The notes below the pieces were generated by a model. That model was given only the letters and a program-made list of their open reading frames with translations. It was not told the origin of the DNA and did no database searches. The position numbers and the translations under genes are program-made. Source: Kineosporia corallincola (GTDB taxonomy: Bacteria; Actinomycetota; Actinomycetes; Actinomycetales; Kineosporiaceae). Taken from it: 64,000 nt of DNA. Within the stretch, counting starts at the first letter, position 1. Every line of letters begins with the position of its first letter. The DNA lies in assembly GCF_018499875.1 (NCBI RefSeq), contig NZ_JAHBAY010000020.1, positions 52,149 through 116,148 of the forward strand, written 5' to 3'. Positions 16,280-24,416 of this stretch are shown here, one piece after another.

Positions 16280-17611
16280 ATGAGGGGTGGGACAAGTGTG
16301 GGCGAGCAGGACTTCACGATGCCGGGGCCGACCGGCCGGCAACAGCGCTGGGACGTCGCGATCGGGCTGCTGGTCGTCCTGGGTATCCTGACCAGTTCCT
16401 TCCTCTACCGCAGCGTCACCTCGGAGGGCATCGACGGCCCGCTGCCCTCGGCCCTGGAGACCGTGCTCTGGTCGGTCGCGATCGGCCTGCCGCTGTGCCT
16501 GCGCCGCCGCTTCCCGGTGGCGGTCATGCTGATCACCTCGGTCGCGTTCATCGGCATGCAGTCCCGCTACGTGGTCGAGGGCACGATGAGCTCGATCGCG
16601 CTGTTCTCGTCGCTCTACACCGTGGGTGCCTGGGGCCGGGACCGGCGGGTGGCCGGGGCGGCCCGGCTGCTCGTGGTGGTGGTGATGTTCTGCTGGCTGG
16701 CCTACGCGATCAGCGCCACCGCCTGGGCGGAGACCACCGACGGCGTGGAGTCCGCCGGCCCGGTCCCGGCGCACCTGGCGAGCGCCCTCTACAGCACGCT
16801 GATCAACATCCTTTTCTTCGCCGGCGCCTGGTATTTCGGTGACGCGTCGTGGAACCGGGCGCGGGAACAGGAACAGCTGCGGCAGCGCACCCTGGAACTG
16901 GCCCGCGAGCGGGACGAGAGCGCGCGCCGGGCCGTGCTGGCCGAGCGCGTGCGGATCGCCCGGGAGCTGCACGACGTGGTCGCACACCACGTCAGCCTGA
17001 TGGGGGTGCAGGCCGGTGCCGCCCGCCGGGTGCTGGACCGCGACCCGGAACTCACCCGCCGCACCCTCGGCGTGATCGAGGAGTCGGGCCGTTCCGCGGT
17101 CGAGGAGATGCGGCGGCTGCTGGTGGTGCTGCGCGATCCCGACGATTCACCAACGGTGGACGACGAAAAGCCCGGTGTTCCGCCCTCACCCGGCACCGAC
17201 GCTCTGCCCCAGCTCCTGGAGAGCGCCGCGTCCCCCGGCCTGGCAACGCATTTCACCGTGGTCGGCACCCCGGTGCCGCTGACCGCGGCGGTCTCGGTGT
17301 CGCTCTACCGGATCGCCCAGGAAGCCCTGACCAACGCACTGAAACACGCCGGGGCGTCCCGGATCGATGCCCGGCTGCGGTATCTCGCCGAGGCGGTGGA
17401 GCTGGAGCTGGTCGACGACGGCCGGGGCGCCGGGCTGCCCGGCAGCCAGGGATCCGGGCTCGGGCAGGTGGGCATGCGCGAGCGCGTCGATCTGCACGGC
17501 GGCACCCTCGACATCGGCCGCCGGCCGGAGGGCGGCTACCGGGTGCGGGCCCGGTTACCGCTGGTCCGGCACTCCAGCCATTCCGTGAACGACGCAGAGG
17601 TGGTCAAGTGA
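16280..17611 (+). CDS. NarL/DesK-type sensor histidine kinase
   Basis: A 443-residue membrane kinase. About five hydrophobic helices lie in residues 25-185, then a helical linker, the HisKA_3 dimerisation domain with phospho-accepting His231 in ARELHDVVAHHVSLM, and a HATPase_c domain (EALTNALKHAG N-box, VDDGRGAG, GQVGMRER). There is no large extracellular sensor domain, as in kinases that sense membrane or cell-wall stress. The stop overlaps the next gene's GTG by 4 bases. The start could also be the GTG at 16298, which has a GAGGGG site upstream. It is divergent from the IclR regulator. Confidence 0.92.
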   Translation: MRGGTSVGEQDFTMPGPTGRQQRWDVAIGLLVVLGILTSSFLYRSVTSEGIDGPLPSALETVLWSVAIGLPLCLRRRFPVAVMLITSVAFIGMQSRYVVEGTMSSIALFSSLYTVGAWGRDRRVAGAARLLVVVVMFCWLAYAISATAWAETTDGVESAGPVPAHLASALYSTLINILFFAGAWYFGDASWNRAREQEQLRQRTLELARERDESARRAVLAERVRIARELHDVVAHHVSLMGVQAGAARRVLDRDPELTRRTLGVIEESGRSAVEEMRRLLVVLRDPDDSPTVDDEKPGVPPSPGTDALPQLLESAASPGLATHFTVVGTPVPLTAAVSVSLYRIAQEALTNALKHAGASRIDARLRYLAEAVELELVDDGRGAGLPGSQGSGLGQVGMRERVDLHGGTLDIGRRPEGGYRVRARLPLVRHSSHSVNDAEVVK

Positions 17612-18261
17612 TCCGGGTCCTGCTGGCCGACGACCAGGAGCTGATGCGGGCCGGGTTCCGCATGATCCTTTCCACCGAGCCGGATCTCGAGGTGGTGGGC
17701 GAGGCGGCGAACGGTGCCGAGGCGATCGAGCTGGCGGCGCTGCACCGGCCCGACGTGATCCTGATGGACGTGCAGATGCCGGGCACCGACGGCATCACCG
17801 CGACCCGGGAGATCACCGGCCGCTCCCCGGCCAGGGTGGTCATCCTGACCACCTTCGACCGGGAGGACTACCTGTTCGAGGCGCTGCGGGCGGGCGCGGC
17901 CGGGTTCCTGCTGAAGAACGCCAGCCCGGAGGACCTGATCAACGCGATCCGGGTGGTGGCCCGGGGCGACGCCATGCTGTCGCCGGAGCTGACCCGCCGG
18001 GTGCTCGACCGGTTCTCCGTCAGCCCGGGCACCGTGCAGCGCCCGGCCCTGCTCGACCTGCTGACCGAACGGGAGTGGGACATCCTGCGGCTGCTGGCCG
18101 CCGGGTCGAGCAACGCCGAGATCGCCAGGGAGCTGTACGTGGGCGAGGCCACGGTGAAGACCCACGTGTCCCGGGTGCTGTCGAAACTCGGCCTGCGCGA
18201 CCGGGTGCAGGCGGTGGTGTTCGCCTACGAGAGCGGTGTGGTGACGCCCGGGGACCGGTAG
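17608..18261 (+). CDS. NarL/LuxR-type response regulator
   Basis: A 217-residue partner of the preceding kinase. The receiver has the acidic pair Asp8-Asp9, phospho-acceptor Asp54 in VILMDVQMPG, Thr in VVILTTF and Lys in FLLKNAS. The LuxR helix-turn-helix has LTEREWDILRLLAAGSSNAEIAREL and ATVKTHVSRVLSKL. GTG start in a GTGA overlap with the kinase stop. The ABC exporter genes begin 113 bases downstream on the same strand, so they are the most likely target. Confidence 0.95.
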   Translation: MIRVLLADDQELMRAGFRMILSTEPDLEVVGEAANGAEAIELAALHRPDVILMDVQMPGTDGITATREITGRSPARVVILTTFDREDYLFEALRAGAAGFLLKNASPEDLINAIRVVARGDAMLSPELTRRVLDRFSVSPGTVQRPALLDLLTEREWDILRLLAAGSSNAEIARELYVGEATVKTHVSRVLSKLGLRDRVQAVVFAYESGVVTPGDR

Positions 18262-18333
18262 GTCCGTCTGCCGGGGGACGGCCGGCGTCCGTCGCGCGCC
18301 GGACGCCCCGGCCCCCCGCGGAGCCGTAGTTTC

Positions 18334-18359
18334 GGTGGGGTCAGGAAGAAGACCCCACC
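18334..18359 (+). promoter_or_regulatory. Hairpin in the leader of the ABC exporter genes
   Basis: GGTGGGGTC and GACCCCACC form a perfect 9-bp stem around an 8-base A/G loop, ending 15 bases before the ATG of the ATPase gene. No T-run follows. It may end the two-component transcript in part or modulate translation of the exporter. Confidence 0.45.
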
Positions 18360-18374
18360 ACGGGAGCGCGGATC

Positions 18375-19259
18375 ATGCTTGAGCTGGACGGCATCAGTCG
18401 TTCGTTCGACGGTCGCCGGGTCCTGGACGGCATCTCGTTCAACGTCGAGCCGGGCCGGCTCACCGGTTTCGTCGGCTCGAACGGCGCCGGCAAGACCACC
18501 ACCATGCGGATCGTCCTGGGCATCCTCGCCCCGGACGCGGGCACGGTGATCTGGAAGGGCCGGCCCGCCGACCACGAGGCCCGCCGGCAGTTCGGCTACA
18601 TGCCGGAGGAGCGCGGGCTCTACCCCAAGATGAATTCCCTCGACCAGCTGGTCTTCCTGGCCCGCCTGCACGGCCTCGACGCTGCCGGGGCCCGCCGCAA
18701 GGCCGTCGGCCTGCTGGAGCAGCTGGGCCTGGGCGAGCGGATGAAGGACAAGCTGGAGTCGCTGTCGCTGGGCAACCAGCAGCGCGTGCAGGTGGCCGCG
18801 GCGCTGATCCACGACCCGGTGCTGCTGGTGCTGGACGAGCCGTTCAGCGGCCTCGACCCGGTCACCGTCGACACGATGACCACGATTCTGCGCACCACCG
18901 CGGCCGGCGGGGTGCCGGTGCTGTTCTCCAGCCACCAGCTCGACCTGGTCGAGCGGATCTGCGACGACCTGGTGATCATCGCCGGGGGTGGCGTGGTGGC
19001 CCGCGGCACGGTGGCCGAGCTGCGCAACGAGCGGGCCGGCGCCCGCTACCGCCTGGTGCTGGGCGACGACGCGGGCTGGCTGCGCGACCTCGACGGCATC
19101 GAGGTGCTCGACGTGGACGGCCCCCGGGCCCTGGTCGAGCTGCCGGACGTGTCGCACGACCAGCGGCTGCTGACCGCCGCCGTGCAGCGCGGACCGGTGC
19201 ACGAGTTCAGCCGTGTGGTCCCGGCTCTGGCCGACATCTACCGGGAGGTGTCCAAGTGA
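18375..19259 (+). CDS. ABC exporter ATP-binding protein, NatA-like
   Basis: A 294-residue cytosolic ATPase. Walker A is GSNGAGKTTT (about 34-43); the Q-loop is PEERGLYPKM, with Glu in place of Gln as is usual in NatA-type proteins; the signature is LSLGNQQRV, Walker B LLVLDEPFSGLDP, and the switch His is in SSHQLD. The C-terminal about 80 residues match the DUF4162 tail of NatA/antibiotic exporters. It pairs with the overlapping permease gene. The substrate (sodium, antibiotic or lipid) is not defined by the sequence. A hairpin and the two-component genes precede it. Confidence 0.92.
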   Translation: MLELDGISRSFDGRRVLDGISFNVEPGRLTGFVGSNGAGKTTTMRIVLGILAPDAGTVIWKGRPADHEARRQFGYMPEERGLYPKMNSLDQLVFLARLHGLDAAGARRKAVGLLEQLGLGERMKDKLESLSLGNQQRVQVAAALIHDPVLLVLDEPFSGLDPVTVDTMTTILRTTAAGGVPVLFSSHQLDLVERICDDLVIIAGGGVVARGTVAELRNERAGARYRLVLGDDAGWLRDLDGIEVLDVDGPRALVELPDVSHDQRLLTAAVQRGPVHEFSRVVPALADIYREVSK

Positions 19260-20542
19260 TCGACACGATTCGCCTGATCGCCGGGCGGGAGATCACCACC
19301 AAGCTGCGCGACCGCGCCTTCATCATCTCCAGCGTCGTCATGCTGCTGCTGGTCGCCGGCGGCATCATCATCCCGGCGCTGCTGACCGGTGACGACGAGC
19401 ACCCGTCCTACCGGCTCGCGGTGGCCGGGCAGACCGCCACCTCGGTCGGCGAGATCGCGCGCACCACCGGTGAGGCCGCGGTCCGGCTGGCCGATGAACA
19501 GGAGAAGGCCGACGACGAGGCCGGACAGGACGAGGTCGCGCAGCTGGTGCGGGCCGGCGAGACCGGCGTGCCCCCGGCCCGGGTGACGCTGGTCGGGGTC
19601 GGCTCCACCGACGCCGCCACCGCTGCCGTGCGCGACGGCACGGCAGACGCCGCCCTGGTCGAGAAGGCCGACGGCACAATGGAGATCGTCGGGACCGACG
19701 ACGTGGACAGCGACCTGAGCACGCTGATCACACTCTCCGCCACGGCCGAGCAGACCCGCGCCGTGCTGGCCGACGCCGGGGTGGGTGACGACGTGATCGA
19801 GCGGCTGGGCAGCATGCAGGCGCCGTCGGAGCGTCTGCTGGAGGCCGGCGGCGAGAACGAGGGAGTCGCCCAGGTTCTGGGGTTCGCCTTCGCCTTCCTG
19901 TTCTACTTCACCGCCATCACCTTCGGCATGACGATCGCGCAGAGCGTGGTGGAGGAGAAGCAGAGCCGGGTGATCGAGATCCTGGTCGCGGCCACGCCGG
20001 TGCGGCTGCTGCTGGCCGGCAAGATCCTGGGTAACGCGGCGCTGGCCCTGGGCCAGGTGGCGCTGCTGCTGGCCATCGGCCTGGCGGCGGCCAGTGCCAC
20101 CGGGCAGAGCGCGGCCGTCAGCATGCTGCTGCACTCCGGCGGCTGGTTCCTGCTCTTCTTCGCCTTCGGCTTCATCATGCTGAGCTGCGCCTGGGCGGCC
20201 GCCGGTTCGCTCGCGGCCCGGCAGGAAGACCTCCAGTCCACCACGGTGCCGATGCAGATCCTGCTGTTCGCCCCGTTCCTGCTCTCCTTCTATCTGAACG
20301 AGCCCGGCACCGGTCTGAAAATCCTTTCCTACGTTCCCTTCACGGCTCCACTGAGCATGCCCCGGCGGCTGCTGATCGAAGACGCGGCCTGGTGGGAGGC
20401 CCTGCTCTCGCTGGGCGTCATCGTGGTGACCGGCGCGCTGCTGATCGCCTTCGCCGCCCGGCTGTACGAGGGTTCACTGCTGCGCACCAGCACCAAGACC
20501 TCGATCGCCACGGCCTGGAAGCGCGACAAGACGTCTGCCTGA
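19256..20542 (+). CDS. ABC-2 type exporter permease, NatB-like
   Basis: A 428-residue membrane protein. One N-terminal helix (about 20-42) is followed by a roughly 150-residue extracytoplasmic domain rich in acidic residues. Then come five or six helices in the second half, with FYFTAITFGMTIAQSVVEEKQSRVIEILVAATPV, the usual coupling-helix region of NatB/ABC-2 permeases (read as adjacent shorter motifs: AQSVVEEKQSR and EILVAATPVR). GTG start overlaps the ATPase stop by 4 bases. It should form a 2+2 exporter with the NatA-like ATPase. A rho-independent-like terminator follows. Confidence 0.92.
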   Translation: MIDTIRLIAGREITTKLRDRAFIISSVVMLLLVAGGIIIPALLTGDDEHPSYRLAVAGQTATSVGEIARTTGEAAVRLADEQEKADDEAGQDEVAQLVRAGETGVPPARVTLVGVGSTDAATAAVRDGTADAALVEKADGTMEIVGTDDVDSDLSTLITLSATAEQTRAVLADAGVGDDVIERLGSMQAPSERLLEAGGENEGVAQVLGFAFAFLFYFTAITFGMTIAQSVVEEKQSRVIEILVAATPVRLLLAGKILGNAALALGQVALLLAIGLAAASATGQSAAVSMLLHSGGWFLLFFAFGFIMLSCAWAAAGSLAARQEDLQSTTVPMQILLFAPFLLSFYLNEPGTGLKILSYVPFTAPLSMPRRLLIEDAAWWEALLSLGVIVVTGALLIAFAARLYEGSLLRTSTKTSIATAWKRDKTSA

Positions 20543-20550
20543 GCGGGCGC

Positions 20551-20600
20551 GAAACCCCGTCACCGATCGTGTCACCGGTCGGCGGCGGGGTTTCTTGCTG
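20551..20600 (+). terminator. Terminator of the ABC exporter operon
   Basis: GAAACCCCG (20551-20559) pairs perfectly with CGGGGTTTC (20586-20594); the 26-base loop can itself fold through ACCG/CGGT. The stem ends in TTTC followed by TTGCT, the nearest thing to a U-run in this part of the sequence. Confidence 0.7.
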
Positions 20601-20694
20601 TCCGGACTCATGGGGTACCACCGCAATTTCCTTCATCGCCCCTGAAAGCTCTTGCAGGGCTATTTCCGCACGTCAGAGGCCACGAGGATTTTGT

Positions 20695-20730
20695 TGTCCG
20701 GACAGGTTCACAACACCTGTCCGGACAGGT
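20695..20730. promoter_or_regulatory. Twin TGTCCGGACA operator upstream of pckG
   Basis: TGTCCGGACA at 20695-20704 and again at 20718-20727; the second is the core of a 16-bp perfect palindrome (20715-20730). The centres are 23 bases apart, about two helical turns, so two dimers would bind on the same face. The sites are 146-181 bases upstream of the pckG start. A further half copy (TGTCCGGAC) lies at 20599. The cognate regulator is not encoded in view. Confidence 0.65.
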
Positions 20731-20875
20731 ACGGTGATGGCAATCCCGCGGACAATGACGTTCCGGTCACCGCTCGTAGCACCCGGACGCCATCCGGATC
20801 GAGGCGCGGTCGGTGCCGGGGCGCTGTCGGCCGGGCCATCGGGCCTGGCACCACTCCACGAGGAAAGGCAGCCCC

Positions 20876-22687
20876 GTGACGACGATCGACACCATCAGCG
20901 ACGCCCCCACCACCCATCCCGGACTCCTGGCCTGGGTCGCCGAGACCGCCGCCCGGACCACCCCGGACCGGGTGGTGTGGATCGACGGATCGGCCGCACA
21001 GCACCAGAGTCTGATCGACGAGCTGGTCGCCGCAGGCACTTTCGTGAAACTGGAGAGGAAGCCGAACTCCTACTGGTGCGCCTCCGACCCCACCGACGTG
21101 GCCCGGGTGGAGGACCGCACCTTCATCTGCTCGCCCGACCGGGCCGACGCCGGGCCGACCAACAACTGGGCCGATCCGGGCGAGATGCGAGCCACCCTGC
21201 GCGAGCTCTACCGGGGCAGCATGAAGGGTCGCACGATGTACGTGATCCCCTTCGTGATGGGTCATCTCGATGCCGAGAAGCCGATGTTCGGCGTGGAGAT
21301 CACCGATTCGCCCTACGTGGTGGTCTCGATGAACGTGATGGCCAAGACCGGCGCCCAGGTTCTCGAGAGAATGGGCGACGCGGCCGACTACGTGCCGGCC
21401 CTGCACTCGATCGGCGCCCCGCTGGAGCCCGGGCAGGCCGACGTGGCCTGGCCCTGCAACGACACCAAATACATCGTGCAGTTCCCGGAGAGCCGCGAGA
21501 TCCAGTCCTACGGATCGGGTTACGGCGGCAACGCGCTGCTCGGTAAGAAGTGCTACTCGCTGCGCATCGCCTCGGTGATGGCGCGCGACGAGGGCTGGCT
21601 CGCCGAGCACATGCTCATCCTCAAGCTCACCTCACCGGCCGGCACGGTGAAGTACGTCGCCGCCGCGTTCCCGAGTGCCTGCGGCAAGACCAATCTCGCC
21701 ATGCTGGAGCCGACGGTGCCGGGCTGGAAGGTGGAGACGCTGGGCGACGACATCGCCTGGATGCGCTTCGGCCGGGACGGTCGGCTGTGGGCCACGAACC
21801 CCGAGAACGGCCTCTTCGGAGTGGCTCCCGGCACCGGCTGGGACACCAACCCGAACGCGATGCGGGCGATCGCGGCGGGCGGTTCGGTGTTCACCAACGT
21901 GGCGCTGACCGACGACGGCGACATCTGGTGGGAGGGCATGACCCCGCAGCCCCCGGCCCACCTCACCGACTGGCACGGTGAGGACTGGACGCCGGACTCG
22001 GGAACCCTCAGCTCGCATCCCAATTCGCGGTTCTGCACGCCGATCCGCAACTGCCCGATCCTGGCCGAGGAGTACGACGACCCGCGCGGTGTGCCGATCT
22101 CGGCGATCCTCTTCGGCGGCCGCCGCAAGACCACGATCCCGCTGGTCACCGAGTCCCGGGACTGGACCCACGGCACCTTCATGGGCGCCACCCTGAGCTC
22201 GGAGACCACCGCCGCCGCGACCGGCGCGGTCGGCGTGGTGCGGCGCGACCCGATGGCCATGCTGCCGTTCATCGGCTACCACGCCGGTGACTACTTCCAG
22301 CACTGGATCGACGTGGGCAAGGGCGCCGACGCGGACAAGCTGCCGAAGATCTTCTACGTCAACTGGTTCCGGCGCGACGCCGACGGTGGCTTCCTCTGGC
22401 CGGGCTACGGCGAGAACGGCCGGGTGCTGAAGTGGGTGGTGGAGCGGCTGGAGGGCACGGCCGCCGCGGTGGAGACCCCGATCGGGCACGTGCCCGCCCC
22501 GGGCTCGCTCGACGTCGACGGGCTCGACCTGGACCAGGAGCAGCTGGCCGCCGCCGTGCGCGTCGACGCGGACGAGTGGCGGGCCGAGATCCCGCTGATC
22601 CAGGAGTGGTTCGACCGGATCGGGCCGAAGACTCCGACCACGCTGCTCACCGAGCTGGACGGGCTGAGGGCGCGACTCGGCCTCTGA
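20876..22687 (+). CDS. pckG: Phosphoenolpyruvate carboxykinase (GTP)
   Basis: A 603-residue cytosolic enzyme interconverting oxaloacetate + GTP with phosphoenolpyruvate + GDP + CO2, the entry step of gluconeogenesis. The kinase-1a loop [13 protein letters not shown] (about 265-277) with its reactive Cys is specific to GTP-type enzymes. [23 protein letters not shown] and WFRRD are further family blocks, and the length is standard. The GTG at 20876 has an AGGAAAGG ribosome site about 8 bases upstream; an earlier in-frame ATG at 20813 lacks one. The upstream twin palindrome suggests repression linked to carbon status. Confidence 0.96.
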   Translation: MTTIDTISDAPTTHPGLLAWVAETAARTTPDRVVWIDGSAAQHQSLIDELVAAGTFVKLERKPNSYWCASDPTDVARVEDRTFICSPDRADAGPTNNWADPGEMRATLRELYRGSMKGRTMYVIPFVMGHLDAEKPMFGVEITDSPYVVVSMNVMAKTGAQVLERMGDAADYVPALHSIGAPLEPGQADVAWPCNDTKYIVQFPESREIQSYGSGYGGNALLGKKCYSLRIASVMARDEGWLAEHMLILKLTSPAGTVKYVAAAFPSACGKTNLAMLEPTVPGWKVETLGDDIAWMRFGRDGRLWATNPENGLFGVAPGTGWDTNPNAMRAIAAGGSVFTNVALTDDGDIWWEGMTPQPPAHLTDWHGEDWTPDSGTLSSHPNSRFCTPIRNCPILAEEYDDPRGVPISAILFGGRRKTTIPLVTESRDWTHGTFMGATLSSETTAAATGAVGVVRRDPMAMLPFIGYHAGDYFQHWIDVGKGADADKLPKIFYVNWFRRDADGGFLWPGYGENGRVLKWVVERLEGTAAAVETPIGHVPAPGSLDVDGLDLDQEQLAAAVRVDADEWRAEIPLIQEWFDRIGPKTPTTLLTELDGLRARLGL

Positions 22688-22691
22688 GGCT

Positions 22692-22725
22692 GGGGCCCGG
22701 TCCACAACGACGTGGACCGGGCCCC
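22692..22725. terminator. Bidirectional hairpin between pckG and the lipoprotein gene
   Basis: GGGGCCCGGTCCAC and GTGGACCGGGCCCC form a perfect 14-bp stem with a 6-base loop (AACGAC). It sits 4 bases after the pckG stop and 5 bases after the stop of the convergent lipoprotein gene, so it can serve both transcripts. Confidence 0.75.
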
Positions 22726-22730
22726 GTATC

Positions 22731-23804
22731 TCACTCGTACAGAACGTATTCCGGCTTGGGTTTGAGCCCCAGCACCTGCTTCGGCGTCATCAGCCTGCCG
22801 TGCTCCCGGTCTTCCTCGTAGAACAGCTTGAAGCCGGTGTGGATGCCCTCGGGCAGCGGCTCGACCAGCTTGCGCCAGGTCTTCTCCTTGTCCTCACGCC
22901 CCCCGATGCCGTCCACGCTGAGCACGAACGCCAGGTTCTTGCGCACCCGGATGCCCGGCACGTCGCTGATGATGCGCGGGGCCAGCTGGTGCACCACGAA
23001 CGCCTTCTGCGGCAGCCGGTGCTCGGTGACGAACTCCGACAGCCAGAGCGACACCTCGTTCAGCTCGGCCGCGCTGGTCCGGCCGTAGACGTGCCCGGGC
23101 CGCTGACCGGGGCCGACGGCCCACTCCGGGTCGAGCGCGATCCCGACGTCCGGCTCCGCCAGCCACTTCTGCATCGCCTTGACCTCGGTCAGGAAGTCGG
23201 CCCGGCCGGGCTGGATGTTCAGCAGCAGCAGTGCCTTGTTGCGGCGCGCGGCCTTCAGGTAGCGCCCGATCTCGGCATCGCTCGTGCGGGCCCGGTACTT
23301 CCCGTCCTTGCCCGGCGAGGCCTGCACCACGGTGGCGATCAGCTCCATCACCGGCATCGCCTCACGGCCGTCGGAGTCGTACTGCGCCCCGAGCTTCTCG
23401 ATCTCCTCGGCCCGGTTCTGGAGATCACCGATGCCCAGCCGCCCGAACGACTTCGCTGCACCGCCGGAGTAGCCCACCAGCCGGTAACGGGGGAACAACT
23501 CGGTGCCACCCCGGGGCAGTTCTCGCGTGGCACCGCCGTTCGGTGTGGCGGTTGTCTCATCTGGGGACGACGAGGGGCCCGGGCTCTCACGCGCCGTGGT
23601 TCCGGCGGCCGGGACTTCGGCGGCCGGGGTGGCCGGAGCCGCCGCGGTGGTGCCCGAGGGCACGGTGCCGGCCGGGGCCGCGGATGCCGAGGTGTGCGCC
23701 GTCCCTGCTTGGCAGCCCGCCACCAGCAGGGACGCCGCCGCGACCGACGCCACCCCCACGCTCGTTCTCCGGTTCCCGAGGGACAGGGGCCGGACCGGAC
23801 GCAT
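22731..23804 (-). CDS. Secreted lipoprotein of unknown function
   Basis: A 357-residue lipoprotein. The signal peptide ends in a lipobox (SLLVAGCQ, Cys at about residue 32), followed by about 80 residues rich in Ala, Thr, Pro and Ser that form a flexible tether. A globular domain (about 100-357) starts at FPRYRLVGYSGG. Its alternating strand-like blocks (PVMELIATVV, ALLLLNIQPG, VGIALDPEW, AFVVHQLAPRII, NLAFVLSVDG) suggest a TIM-barrel, perhaps glycosidase-like. That fold is inference, and I do not recognise the family. The ATG at 23804 has a GGAGGTG site and a 6-base spacer. Confidence 0.75.
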   Translation of the reverse strand: MRPVRPLSLGNRRTSVGVASVAAASLLVAGCQAGTAHTSASAAPAGTVPSGTTAAAPATPAAEVPAAGTTARESPGPSSSPDETTATPNGGATRELPRGGTELFPRYRLVGYSGGAAKSFGRLGIGDLQNRAEEIEKLGAQYDSDGREAMPVMELIATVVQASPGKDGKYRARTSDAEIGRYLKAARRNKALLLLNIQPGRADFLTEVKAMQKWLAEPDVGIALDPEWAVGPGQRPGHVYGRTSAAELNEVSLWLSEFVTEHRLPQKAFVVHQLAPRIISDVPGIRVRKNLAFVLSVDGIGGREDKEKTWRKLVEPLPEGIHTGFKLFYEEDREHGRLMTPKQVLGLKPKPEYVLYE

Positions 23805-23955
23805 AGGGGCACCTCCGTGTGCTGCGGGATCGCTGGTGGGCTCGCTGTGGGTCTGTTGTGAACCCGATGTGTCCCCATCCGACCACGGGGCGGCCTCTGT
23901 CCGCATCCGGGCGGTCGCTCCACACCGACACCGAAAAGCCTTCGGGCGCAAAGGA

Positions 23956-23990
23956 AGAGGGCCCTGCTGCGATGAGCAGCAGGGCCCTCT
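23956..23990 (-). terminator. Intrinsic terminator of tRNA-Ser(GCT)
   Basis: A perfect 15-bp stem (AGAGGGCCCTGCTGC / GCAGCAGGGCCCTCT) with a 5-base loop, five bases beyond the mature tRNA 3' end. It is followed on the minus strand by TCCTTT. Confidence 0.85.
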
Positions 23991-23995
23991 GTGCG

Positions 23996-24086
23996 CGGAG
24001 GCGGCGAGATTTGAACTCGCGATGGGGAATAACCCCCAAACCCGCTTAGCAGGCGGGCGCCATAGACCGGACTAGGCGACGCCTCC
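23996..24086 (-). tRNA. tRNA-Ser (anticodon GCT)
   Basis: Acceptor stem GGAGGCG/CGCCTCC, D-arm, anticodon loop CTGCTAA with anticodon GCT (reads AGC/AGU), a long type II variable arm built on GGGG/CCCC, and T-arm GCGAGTTCAAATCTCGC. The discriminator is G; the 3' CCA is not encoded. The long variable arm confirms serine. Confidence 0.96.
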
Positions 24087-24416
24087 CCGTGATGCAGAAG
24101 GCTACCGGTCAAGCAGGTCCTGCGGCAAAGCCGCTGCCCCGGCGCGGCGTGCCGACCAGTTCGGGGGGTCGGAAGTGGCTAGCCAACACAGCCGGGAGCT
24201 TTATGGTTAGCCCCGAGGCCAGAAGTGTGCATACCGGGTGGATACGGCGCGAACCGACTTGTGTCACCTCGGTAACGATCGGCACATGTGACCCACGACA
24301 CGGCGATGATGCGGTAACGAATTACCCAACTGCGACGAGGCAGTGGGGTGGAACCGGTGGTGCAACCACTTCCGGTCACACGTTCATCAGGATCATGAAG
24401 ACGGCAGGAGGCGTGG
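24087..24416. promoter_or_regulatory. 330-bp leader region of the LCP gene pair
   Basis: No gene is seen. The region is somewhat less GC-rich than its surroundings and contains GGTAACGA twice (24271-24278 and 24313-24320, 42 bases apart). The first is preceded by GTCAC at 24263, giving GTCAC-n4-GTAACG, which resembles MtrA-type direct repeats as I remember them. A small hairpin GTGGT-GCA-ACCAC occurs at 24357-24369, about 50 bases before the start codon. Confidence 0.4.

Larger units (their letters stand above)
20543..20875. other. 333-bp intergenic region with terminator and operators
   Basis: This gap holds the terminator of the exporter operon (20551-20600), one isolated TGTCCGGAC (20599-20607), and the paired TGTCCGGACA sites at 20695-20730 that precede the PEP carboxykinase gene. 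The remainder shows no credible gene. Confidence 0.7.

Noticed and set aside
24087..24416. A ydaO-type or other riboswitch in the LCP leader
   Set aside because: The conserved blocks I would expect are not visible; only short hairpins and direct repeats are present.
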